From: JBAZOJ01 sp041648755
Lineage (GTDB): Bacteria; Planctomycetota; B143-G9
Assembly (NCBI GenBank): GCA_041648755.1
Contig: JBAZOJ010000005.1
Location: forward strand, 1 to 43,571
DNA length: 43,571 nucleotides
Reading direction: 5' to 3'
Below are positions 24,615-31,858 of this stretch, piece after piece (position 1 is the stretch's first letter; the number at the start of each line of letters is the position of its first letter). The notes below the pieces were generated by a model. It was not told where the DNA came from and did not search any database. It worked only from the letters and a program-made list of their open reading frames with translations. A program made the translations under genes and the position numbers.

Positions 24615-25307
24615 ATGAGACCTGAGGACGCTCCGCCGAAGGTCGGCCGTGTCGTGTTGCTGTCGGGTGGTCTGGACTCGGCAGTTACCCTCGCAGCTAT
24701 GGCAGCCTGCGGACCGGTCACGGCGCTGTTTGTAGACTACGGACAGGCCGCCGCGATGCCCGAAAGGGAAGCAGCAAGGCGTCAAGCCGTGGCGTATAAA
24801 GCCCGACTTGAAGAGGTCTCTTTGCCTTTCGTAGCCAGATGGTCGCGCAATCCGTTGTTTCCGGGAGGTGAACCGCCAACTCCTGCGAGTCTGGATGGTG
24901 AGGCCGCACGGGAGAGCGCCAGAGCAGTCTGGGTTCCCGCCAGAAATGCTTTACTCCTCACGGTAGGTGCATGTCTTGCGGAATCAGTTGGCTATGCGGC
25001 AGTCGCCATGGGCTTTAACGCGGAAGAGGCGGGGACCTTTCCCGACAACTCGATCGAGTTTGCTCAAGCAGGCACCGAGTTCCTCTCGTTGGGAACTCTT
25101 TCCGGTGTAAGGGTCGAGGCACCACTGGCGCGTATGCGCAAAGACGAAATTGTCCTGCTCGGACTTCGATTGGGTGCCCCCATTGGAGAGGTCTGGTCCT
25201 GCTACAAGGGCGGAGAGACAATGTGCGGCTGTTGTGAGTCATGTCTTCGACTGAAGAGAGCTTTGGCCTGTTGCCCCGGCTCACCGTTACTGAGATTTCT
25301 GAGGTGA
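24615..25307 (+). CDS. queC: QueC, 7-cyano-7-deazaguanine (preQ0) synthase
   Basis: ATP-dependent amidotransfer-type enzyme converting 7-carboxy-7-deazaguanine and ammonia to preQ0, for queuosine in tRNA. The PP-loop ATP motif is SGGLDS (17-22) and VPARNALLLTVG is the QueC signature. GFNAEEAGTFPDNS is the substrate loop, and the zinc site is C196-x7-C204-G-x-C207-x2-C210. The length of 230 aa is normal. No other queuosine genes are in the window. tilS follows after 3 nt, so the two tRNA-modification PP-loop enzymes are probably co-expressed. Confidence 0.93.
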   Translation: MRPEDAPPKVGRVVLLSGGLDSAVTLAAMAACGPVTALFVDYGQAAAMPEREAARRQAVAYKARLEEVSLPFVARWSRNPLFPGGEPPTPASLDGEAARESARAVWVPARNALLLTVGACLAESVGYAAVAMGFNAEEAGTFPDNSIEFAQAGTEFLSLGTLSGVRVEAPLARMRKDEIVLLGLRLGAPIGEVWSCYKGGETMCGCCESCLRLKRALACCPGSPLLRFLR

Positions 25308-25310
25308 TCG

Positions 25311-26804
25311 ATGGATAAAGTGCTGACCCGGCTCGAGATAAAAGTCTGGAGGAACCTGAAGAAATTCGGGCACCTCTTTGGAAAGGAAACACCGGTTATT
25401 GTTGCCGTGTCGGGCGGGCCGGACTCTGTGGCGTTGCTCAGGCTGATAATGAGCGTCTGGGTTCGACACAAGGTTGCCGCGCCAGTACATGTTGCGCACT
25501 TTGACCATGCGATGAGAGGGGTCGAAAGTGACGGAGATGCTGCGTTCGTGAAATCGCTTGCCGGCGAGTTCGGCATTCCCTTCCATTATCAGCGCCTTGG
25601 CAACGAGGGAATGGCGAAGGGTCGGGGAATCGAGGACAACCTTCGCCGGGCGCGCTATCGTTTTCTTTTCAGTGTGGCCTCACAGATCGGAGCAAGGGCA
25701 ATTCTGCTTGGCCATACTTTTGACGATAATGTCGAGACTGTCCTGATGCGCTTCCTGCGGGGGGCTAACCTGAATGGACTCGCCGGAATCAAGCCAGCCC
25801 GCGCAATCTCTGTTGAGGCTGGTTCCCGACGCATTCCCGTGTACGTCCTCCGCCCGATGCTGGAGATATCGAAGGCTGAGATACTCGAATATGTCGTGGA
25901 AGGAAAGTTCGACTATCGCAAAGATTCCTCCAACGATGACAATGCGCTAAGGCGTAACTGGGTGCGTAACTCACTTCTTCCGAGCATTCGCGAGAAGTTC
26001 AACCCCGGCATCGACAAGGTCATTTCCCAACTCAGCCATCAGATGCTTACACTCGACAGCTACCTTTCCGAGGTACTCGTTACGAACTATCCTATAGTTG
26101 TGTCAGAGAGAGGCACAGCCCATGCATCGCTGAAGATCGGCGAACTGCGCAAGAGGCATCCTGCAATCGCCCAGGAGATTCTGTCCCGCCTCCTGGGGCA
26201 GTTGAGCATTCGCGGAGCCAACGACTACAGGCACATTCAGGCGATATTCTCTCTTGTGTACAGTGAGAGGCCTGAAGCTCAATGCATGCTGCCGGACGGG
26301 TTCATGGCGGTTCGCAGAGGGCTCCTGCTGGAGATTATGCATCGCGCCGAATGGGAGAAGAATAACGTCGAGGAGAAGAAGCGCAAGGAGATTGACACCC
26401 GGAAGGAAGTCGTCATACCTGTTCCGGGTTCGATTGCTGTGCCGGGAGTTGGCTCAATCAGAACACAAGTACTCCCGTTCCATGATGATTTCATGGACAA
26501 GTTCGTTGAGCAGAAGACGAACCTCGAGGAGTTCGTCGATAGCGACAAGATCGTGCTCCCGATAGTGTTCCGTTACCCACGCCCTGAAGATACATTCTGG
26601 CCTCTTGGCCAGCAGAAGCCACGAAGGCTTGCCTCCTTTCTGCGTGACGCGAAGATCCCCCTGCATATGCGGGACAAGGTGCCTGTCATAGCGGACGCTG
26701 AAAAGGTCATCTGGGTGGTTAAGTGGCGAGTCTCTGAGGCCGTCAAATTCGAGAAGGGCGGGAAGACCATGAAGACCATCAGGATATCGTTGAAGGAGCT
26801 ATGA
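25311..26804 (+). CDS. tilS: TilS, tRNA(Ile)-lysidine synthetase
   Basis: Joins lysine to C34 of the CAU-anticodon isoleucine tRNA so that it reads AUA; essential in nearly all bacteria. The PP-loop SGGPDS (34-39), HFDHAMRG, IEDNLRRARYRFL and GHTFDDNVETVLMRFLRG are the canonical N-terminal motifs. RKDSSNDDNALRRNWVRNSLLP continues the catalytic domain. The C-terminal part includes the FRYPRPEDTFWPLG and LRDAKIPLHMRDKVPVI segments typical of the TilS C-domain. The length of 497 aa is within the long-form range. It begins 3 nt after the queC stop and overlaps the next gene by 4 nt. Confidence 0.95.
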   Translation: MDKVLTRLEIKVWRNLKKFGHLFGKETPVIVAVSGGPDSVALLRLIMSVWVRHKVAAPVHVAHFDHAMRGVESDGDAAFVKSLAGEFGIPFHYQRLGNEGMAKGRGIEDNLRRARYRFLFSVASQIGARAILLGHTFDDNVETVLMRFLRGANLNGLAGIKPARAISVEAGSRRIPVYVLRPMLEISKAEILEYVVEGKFDYRKDSSNDDNALRRNWVRNSLLPSIREKFNPGIDKVISQLSHQMLTLDSYLSEVLVTNYPIVVSERGTAHASLKIGELRKRHPAIAQEILSRLLGQLSIRGANDYRHIQAIFSLVYSERPEAQCMLPDGFMAVRRGLLLEIMHRAEWEKNNVEEKKRKEIDTRKEVVIPVPGSIAVPGVGSIRTQVLPFHDDFMDKFVEQKTNLEEFVDSDKIVLPIVFRYPRPEDTFWPLGQQKPRRLASFLRDAKIPLHMRDKVPVIADAEKVIWVVKWRVSEAVKFEKGGKTMKTIRISLKEL

Positions 26805-27640
26805 GCAGAAGCAAAGCGATCGCGCTTCTCAATATCGAGGTCGAGTCCGGCGAGGCACTCGTGAATGAGGCCGCAATTGTAGCAGCAGCGTCAGCGGCCG
26901 CTGACGAGGGCGCCGAGTTTGTTTTTGCGCCTGAACTTGCGGTAACCGGTTATGCCAAGGCCCGTTTTCGGGAACTTGCCCAACATCTCGATGGCCCTAT
27001 CGTGGGCCGGATGCGTGAGTTTGCGCGGGAGCGCGGCATAACGATTGGCTTCGGGATGGTGCTTGAGCGAGACGGGTCTCTTTACAACGCCTATGTCATT
27101 GCATCAGCAATCGGGGTAGTAGCTTTCGGGAAGCTGCATCGCTGGTGGCACGGCGATTCGTCCTTCACCCCCTGGCCGGACCTCCGGGTGATAGAGATCT
27201 CAGGGCTGAAAATAGGCGTTATGGTGTGCTTTGACGGTAGATTCCCTGAGGCCGCACGCATAATGGCGCTTCAGGGAGCAGATGTCATTGTGTGGCCGTG
27301 CAGTTGGCCCAAGCCTCCTCTGAGCGATCCCACCTACATGGAAATCATCGGCAAGGCTCGCGCCTTTGAGAACCAGGTATATGTTGCCTTGACCAACCGC
27401 AAAGGGGATTCCAGCGAAGAGAAGAGTTCCTACGCGGGGATGTCCTCGCTTTGGGGACCAAAAGGTGATCTCATTGCGCGCGCGCGCGACGATGAGGATG
27501 TCCTGATTGGCCGGATTGACTTCGACTTGCTTCGGGAGGTCCGTTCCACCAATGACATCTACCGCGAGCGCAGGCCAGATCTCTATAAGTACATTTGTGA
27601 ACGACAGGGGCCGAATTCGGTCCGGAGCCCCAAGCTGTGA
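26801..27640 (+). CDS. Nitrilase-superfamily (carbon-nitrogen) hydrolase
   Basis: The Glu-Lys-Cys triad is complete: E45 in FAPELAVTGY, K111 in FGKLHRW and C143 in GVMVCFDGRFPEAAR. The fold hydrolyses amides or nitriles through a Cys thioester. YVALTNRKGD and SSLWGPKGDLIARA follow the family pattern. The length of 279 aa is usual for stand-alone amidases such as omega-amidase, carbamoylases or deaminated-glutathione amidase. The substrate cannot be fixed from sequence. It overlaps tilS by ATGA and psd by GTGA, so it is co-translated with tRNA-modification and phospholipid genes. Confidence 0.9.
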   Translation: MSRSKAIALLNIEVESGEALVNEAAIVAAASAAADEGAEFVFAPELAVTGYAKARFRELAQHLDGPIVGRMREFARERGITIGFGMVLERDGSLYNAYVIASAIGVVAFGKLHRWWHGDSSFTPWPDLRVIEISGLKIGVMVCFDGRFPEAARIMALQGADVIVWPCSWPKPPLSDPTYMEIIGKARAFENQVYVALTNRKGDSSEEKSSYAGMSSLWGPKGDLIARARDDEDVLIGRIDFDLLREVRSTNDIYRERRPDLYKYICERQGPNSVRSPKL

Positions 27641-28287
27641 GGCTGTCACCCTATGGCGCTCGCGAGTGGATTGGCCTTTCAGTGCTGTTGCTTGGCGCAA
27701 CGGCGGCGCTTGTGATCTTCTTTCCTTATGCGACACCTGTTCCGATCATTGCTCTTTGTTTTGTCGTCCAATTCTTCAGAGACCCCGAGAGGACGCCTCT
27801 GGAGCCGGATCGGACGGTCATCTCTCCTGCCGACGGTGTCTTGACTGATATTTCCAGCTATGAGGAGCAGGAGTACTTGCGGTGCGGTGCTCGCAGGTAC
27901 GGGATATTCATGAACGTTTTCTCGGTTCATGTTAACCGGGCACCCGTAGGTGGAGTCGTCGAGTTCGTCAGGCACACAAGCGGCAAATTCCTCGATGCGC
28001 GCGACCCACGTGCCTTCAGTGATAACGAACGCGTGACGATAGGGATTGTTGCGGATGACCCACGATGTGGTAGGATTTGCGTGAAGATGATCGCGGGACT
28101 TGTGGCTCGCAGGATAGTGTGCGGGGTGAAAGAAGGCGACAGGGTCGCCAAGGGACAACGCATAGGCATGATAAAATTCGGTTCCCGGGTTGAGGTGTAC
28201 ATTCCAGAGGGGTTTGGAGACGAACCCGCCGTAGGGCTCGGCGAAGGCGTACGGGCCGGTGCGGACACACTTGCGAGAGTGAAATGA
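27637..28287 (+). CDS. psd: Phosphatidylserine decarboxylase, short form
   Basis: Converts phosphatidylserine to phosphatidylethanolamine at the inner membrane. The proenzyme cleaves itself at G182-S183 in IKFGSRVEVY, Ser183 becoming the pyruvoyl group of the alpha chain. FFRDPER, ISPADGVLTDI and FMNVFSVHVNRAPVGG are standard landmarks, and two hydrophobic helices (about 12-45) anchor the N-terminus. The length of 216 aa matches the short Psd form that pairs with PssA-type synthases. Its GTG start overlaps the nitrilase stop, and its stop overlaps the pssA start. Confidence 0.94.
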   Translation: MRLSPYGAREWIGLSVLLLGATAALVIFFPYATPVPIIALCFVVQFFRDPERTPLEPDRTVISPADGVLTDISSYEEQEYLRCGARRYGIFMNVFSVHVNRAPVGGVVEFVRHTSGKFLDARDPRAFSDNERVTIGIVADDPRCGRICVKMIAGLVARRIVCGVKEGDRVAKGQRIGMIKFGSRVEVYIPEGFGDEPAVGLGEGVRAGADTLARVK

Positions 28288-29111
28288 GAAGATCCAGCGC
28301 CATTCCGGCAATGTTCACGCTGGGCAACCTGATTTGCGGTCTTGGATCGCTATGGTTTGCTGCGAAAGCCATTGGCCTGAAAGGCGGAGCGGATATTGCC
28401 GGCTTTGGTCAGCAGCCAGCCGACGCCCTTGCCATATCGGCATGGCTGATCTTCATCGCGATGATTTTCGACGTTCTGGACGGCAAAATTGCGCGGCTTA
28501 CGGGTACTACTTCTCACTTCGGCAAGGAACTCGATTCACTTGCGGACATGATCAGTTTCGGGGTCGCTCCCGCGCTCCTTGTTGAGGCGCTGTCCTTTAA
28601 CGATGCCGCCTTGTATATCATCGGCGAACGCGCCAGGATGATGCTCTGCGCGGGATACGCAGTCTTTGCTGCTCTGAGGCTCGCGCGTTACAATGTCGGT
28701 ACAGGCAAGAAGACCGGCGAACCGACGATGTTCTTCACAGGGCTTCCCACTCCGGCTGCCGCAGGTTTGATTGCTGGCGCGATTCTTGTCCAGACTTCCC
28801 TGCCGTCCGACTTCTGGGCAAGGCAGATTATGCACTTCGCCCCGTTGTCAGCGTTTGTTATTGGCCTGTTGATGGTATCACGCGTCCCGTTTCCCCACTT
28901 GGGCAACAAATTGCTTTCCGGGAGATTGACCCTGTCCAGGATGGTTGTAGTCGCCCTGGTGGTCTTCGCCCTTGTCGCCTATCCTGGTTATCTACTGCTA
29001 TCGGTCTTTGCCGCCTATGCGCTCGTGAGCATTGTTCTCGGTCTTTTCGTTTGGCTTGGTCACCCACGTGCATCGCGTGAAAGCGCGGAAAAAAATGAAC
29101 ACGACGAGTAG
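28284..29111 (+). CDS. pssA: CDP-diacylglycerol-serine O-phosphatidyltransferase
   Basis: Makes phosphatidylserine from CDP-diacylglycerol and serine, supplying the decarboxylase encoded just upstream. The CDP-alcohol phosphatidyltransferase motif is complete: D66-G-x2-A-R-x8-G80-x3-D84-x3-D88, with an additional D63. Several transmembrane helices follow, and MFTLGNLICGLGSLWFA opens the protein as in the type II (Bacillus-like) synthases. The length of 275 aa is normal for this class. ATG overlaps the psd stop (ATGA). Confidence 0.94.
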   Translation: MRRSSAIPAMFTLGNLICGLGSLWFAAKAIGLKGGADIAGFGQQPADALAISAWLIFIAMIFDVLDGKIARLTGTTSHFGKELDSLADMISFGVAPALLVEALSFNDAALYIIGERARMMLCAGYAVFAALRLARYNVGTGKKTGEPTMFFTGLPTPAAAGLIAGAILVQTSLPSDFWARQIMHFAPLSAFVIGLLMVSRVPFPHLGNKLLSGRLTLSRMVVVALVVFALVAYPGYLLLSVFAAYALVSIVLGLFVWLGHPRASRESAEKNEHDE

Positions 29112-29123
29112 GCAGGCGAACAT

Positions 29124-29960
29124 ATGGATGTGAGAGGTCGACTTGGCTACTTGATCTTGTCAACAGCCATCGCCATAATGTTCGTGGTTGGCGGGAATAT
29201 TCTATTTCCCACTCCGCCTCCGATGCCTGCCTCCGCTTCTACCATGACGCCACCCCTGAGCGTTCCTCCTTCGATGACTCCCACGCCGCAGCCGCGGCCA
29301 GACTACAAACGTGTTGTCCCCGAAGCAGAGGGCTTCAAGGAAATAGCGCCTCCTATGACAAACGGGGCGCTTCCCCTCATGGTGAATCTGAAAACGCGGC
29401 AAGTCCTGATGTCAGGAGCGATATCCTGTTCACAAGGCCGGATGGAGTACTTGATTGTAGGCCATGGCGGGAAGGACTACGAGAGCCTTGTCAGGGCCGA
29501 TGTTGCCCCCGTGAACTTCAACATTGCCTTGATTGGTGCAGGGGCGGCCATTCCGGACAGCATGGACTCACGGTCATTCAACGATCAAACCCGCCGTAGC
29601 GACGTCTGGCCACTGTTCAGAATAGAGGTTTTTCACCTTGGCGCCAAAGGCGACCTTGTACATCGCCGGGCAGAGGAATTTGTGCTGAATCAACAGAGCG
29701 ACCAACCCATGGGAGAGAATCTGTGGGTTTACACGAACAGCCATACATACGTTGATCCGGATAGCGGGTCGGAAATCTGGGTGGCGAATTTCTCGAAAAG
29801 TCTGGTGGGCGTGTTCTTCGAGGCTTCCTGCGTCATCCAAAACGGAGATGACAACTGGAACAGCGACGATTTGTACGTAGCTAATCCCGCCATCTGTCCT
29901 CCAGATGGGACAGGCGTTCTGGTGCTCCTCACTCTGGTCAGAGAAGGCAAGAGACAGTGA
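29124..29960 (+). CDS. Anchored YdjY-domain protein
   Basis: Begins 12 bp after pssA. An N-terminal anchor (about residues 8-27) and a Pro/Ser/Thr linker (MPASASTMTPPLSVPPSMTPTPQ) lead to a beta-rich domain. Its motifs VNLKTRQVLMSGAISCSQGRMEYLIVGHGGKDYESLVRADV match the YdjY domain. That domain is of unknown function and frequent in planctomycete-type genomes. The C-terminal part (WVANFSKSLVGVFFEASCVIQN) continues the domain. It is probably extracytoplasmic. It is coupled to the next membrane protein by a GTGA overlap. Whether it serves phospholipid synthesis or merely shares the transcript is unclear. Confidence 0.82.
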   Translation: MDVRGRLGYLILSTAIAIMFVVGGNILFPTPPPMPASASTMTPPLSVPPSMTPTPQPRPDYKRVVPEAEGFKEIAPPMTNGALPLMVNLKTRQVLMSGAISCSQGRMEYLIVGHGGKDYESLVRADVAPVNFNIALIGAGAAIPDSMDSRSFNDQTRRSDVWPLFRIEVFHLGAKGDLVHRRAEEFVLNQQSDQPMGENLWVYTNSHTYVDPDSGSEIWVANFSKSLVGVFFEASCVIQNGDDNWNSDDLYVANPAICPPDGTGVLVLLTLVREGKRQ

Positions 29961-30793
29961 GAAAGCTGTTCCGCTACTTTCTCCCCGCCCCATACCGTCC
30001 CAGCATCTGGTACCCGGTGGCCGTGTTCATTTCTTTCATGATCATTGGGGAGATGATTGATGTCTTTGTTCTCGGTCTGACAATTCCTTCAGGTCGGCAA
30101 TCCAAGGATATCGCCTATTTCCTTGCACAGGTTGGCGCCTTCTTTGCGCCATTCGCCTTTCTGTATGCTTGTCCGCGCCGCGAGCCCCCTTTGAGCGTGC
30201 GACCGCTACTGGAAACGGGAATCTCTTACGTCCTGCCGCTCATGCTTGCTCAGGGCGTATTTGCCTTTGCGGGGGGAGTAGGTTCCAGCGCGCTGCTTTC
30301 CGGGCTGTATGTCTTTGGGCTGGTCGTGCTGATTTGGGGCATGGAGTCCTTCCTTCAGAGCCTCGGCCTTCTGTACGATATTCGAAGGCTGATAATCCTT
30401 GCATTGATGGTCCTGTTCATGTTCGATCTGGTGCTGTTTAACTCGCTTATCGAGGAGGAATCGCACAACCGAGCGGCTACGATTGAAGTTCTGCTTGCAG
30501 CGAATCCTGCCGCAATGGTGGCATCGGCCTATGGCTCGGATATCGTCCGCGGACGGGTTGCATACGACCGATCAGTGATGCAGTACTATGCGTTCGACTA
30601 CCCCTCTGTCTTCGATGTGTTTGTAGTACTTGCCGCGATAGGGATTTTGTTCGGAGTAGGCGGAGCTCTGCTGTGCATTGTCAGCGGCAAGGAGCCGCCG
30701 GAAGTCAAGGATTACAGGTCGCAGTTGAGGGAGACGGGGAGGTTCAGGCGGCCGGAATATCCTCGGACGGGAAGCGACTCCGACAAAGGCTGA
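29957..30793 (+). CDS. Polytopic membrane protein of unknown function
   Basis: GTG start overlaps the YdjY-gene stop (GTGA). About six hydrophobic helices can be read (near residues 15-38, 52-70, 85-105, 112-132, 145-165 and 222-245), ending in a charged C-terminal tail. No transporter or enzyme motif was recognised. The last 50 bp of the gene overlap the 3' end of the convergent TPR-like gene. It is the likely last gene of the queC-to-here run. Function unknown; an ABC-permease-like accessory role is only one guess from its shape. Confidence 0.75.
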   Translation: MRKLFRYFLPAPYRPSIWYPVAVFISFMIIGEMIDVFVLGLTIPSGRQSKDIAYFLAQVGAFFAPFAFLYACPRREPPLSVRPLLETGISYVLPLMLAQGVFAFAGGVGSSALLSGLYVFGLVVLIWGMESFLQSLGLLYDIRRLIILALMVLFMFDLVLFNSLIEEESHNRAATIEVLLAANPAAMVASAYGSDIVRGRVAYDRSVMQYYAFDYPSVFDVFVVLAAIGILFGVGGALLCIVSGKEPPEVKDYRSQLRETGRFRRPEYPRTGSDSDKG

Positions 30794-31166
30794 TGTCCTT
30801 CCGGGTCTCATCTTCTATCGAGACGCTCGTCGCGAGATAGTGCTGAGGGAGCGGTATCTTCCGGGCCTCGTCAAATACGGATTCCGCGGAGTGGAGCAGG
30901 CCCATGTGGGCATATGCACGGGCGATGTAGCACATAACCATGTGACAGTAGTCGGGGCTGATATTCCTCGAAAGCAACTGAACGAACTGGGCGACGGCGT
31001 CTTTGTACTGAAGCGCCTTAAAAAGGTCGATCGCGAGCCGCAGTTCGCGGATCGGTCTCTCCGATAGAAGCCGGAACAAGAAAGTATTCCTGTGGTTCAC
31101 CTGGTGGGCGACCAAGGAGATTATCCGCTCGACTTCTGTTTCGTGCCTGGGCTCGATCTGATTCAT
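30744..31166 (-). CDS. Small TPR-like helical protein
   Basis: A 140-aa soluble protein with helical pairs resembling tetratricopeptide repeats (LAIDLFKALQYKDAVAQFVQLL and MVMCYIARAYAHMGLLHSAESVFDEARKI). TPRs mediate protein-protein contacts. No enzyme motif or export signal. The ATG at 31166 has no Shine-Dalgarno and lies 8 nt from a TAAAAT box with a good -35, so it is predicted leaderless. The presence of this promoter supports the gene being real. Its 3' end overlaps the convergent membrane-protein gene by 50 bp, which is unusual. Confidence 0.72.
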   Translation of the reverse strand: MNQIEPRHETEVERIISLVAHQVNHRNTFLFRLLSERPIRELRLAIDLFKALQYKDAVAQFVQLLSRNISPDYCHMVMCYIARAYAHMGLLHSAESVFDEARKIPLPQHYLATSVSIEDETRKDISLCRSRFPSEDIPAA

Positions 31167-31174
31167 AAGCCCGT

Positions 31175-31202
31175 ATTTTAGCAGATGTTACGCGCAGGTC
31201 AA
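31175..31202 (-). promoter_or_regulatory. Promoter of the TPR-like gene (leaderless arrangement)
   Basis: Reading leftward, TTGACC (31202-31197), a 16-bp spacer and TAAAAT (31180-31175) are followed after 8 nt by the ATG. Transcription is predicted at or within two bases of the start codon. Confidence 0.65.
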
Positions 31203-31232
31203 TGCGCCTCGGCAAGTGGCTGTTCCCCGGCT

Positions 31233-31275
31233 CAATCGCGAAGGGCTTCCTATCGAGGAAGCCCTTCGCTTATTG
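31233..31275. terminator. Strong hairpin terminator, probably for the gene at 31329-31778
   Basis: A perfect 13-bp stem (31238-31250 with 31257-31269; arm GCGAAGGGCTTCC) closes a 6-nt loop. CAAT/ATTG pairs extend it after a small internal loop. T-rich sequence (TTATTGCGTTTTT) follows on the + strand. The nearest gene reading into it is the - strand gene ending 54 bp away, on whose side no T-run follows. It is a factor-independent-type terminator on the + strand or a bidirectional barrier. Confidence 0.7.
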
Positions 31276-31328
31276 CGTTTTTGCGTCGCTTCGCTATATT
31301 AGGGGCCAAGGAGGCCACCCCAATCCAC

Positions 31329-31778
31329 CTAACGAATCTCGATTCTCCAATAACCGGGAACCCAGTTTCTTACTTCTCGTGTCTGCCAGTAGCCCTCTAC
31401 CCAGCGGCGCACAACGTGTTCGGGCTCGATGAGAACCACTCGTTCCTCGTACCAGGTTTCGCCGGACTCTGGATCGTACACCTGCACCCTTCTGCGCTCA
31501 TAGCGGGCCGGGATTATTTCAGTCACGTAGTAACCGGAAACCCAGACTCGTTCAACGCTGATTTCGTAATGACCGGGCACCCATATCTTGACTTCGACGC
31601 GAGCCCCTCTATGGTCGCCCCCTCTTCCACCTCTGTCGCGATCATGGTCGCGATCCCGGTCTCTGTCGCCTTCTCGAACCCGAGTGGATCCGGAGTTTTG
31701 ATGAGTTTCCGCCATTGCCGGGGGCGCATATGCGAGGACAGCCAGAAACGCGATAGCGGCAAGTACGGTAGTTTTCAT
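31329..31778 (-). CDS. Exported W-V-x-G-Y repeat protein with Arg/Asp-rich tract
   Basis: AAGGAG lies 8 nt before the ATG at 31778, fixing the start. A signal peptide (MKTTVLAAIAFLAVL, cleavage after AMA, residue 23) is followed by a low-complexity DRDRDHDRDR/GGRGGDHRG tract. Repeats of a W-V-x-G-Y/H-Y/W unit then appear: WVPGHYE, WVSGYYV, WVEGYWQ and WVPGYWR. Similar YXWGXW-type repeats occur in small exported proteins of many bacteria with no established function. The protein is very basic and aromatic, suggesting binding to the envelope or to polyanions. The gene is monocistronic and divergent from ktrB. Confidence 0.82.
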   Translation of the reverse strand: MKTTVLAAIAFLAVLAYAPPAMAETHQNSGSTRVREGDRDRDRDHDRDRGGRGGDHRGARVEVKIWVPGHYEISVERVWVSGYYVTEIIPARYERRRVQVYDPESGETWYEERVVLIEPEHVVRRWVEGYWQTREVRNWVPGYWRIEIR

Positions 31779-31858
31779 AAGTGCTCTCCTTCTGCTTCTT
31801 TCACTGATTTGACGAGGCAGTGCGCCCAACGCGGAATTTTCACAGTGAGAGTCTCCAT

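Noticed and set aside
27475..27489. Alternating GC dinucleotide run inside the nitrilase gene, potentially Z-DNA-forming
   Set aside because: It encodes an ordinary Ala-Arg stretch in frame and is explained by codon choice in a GC-rich gene.
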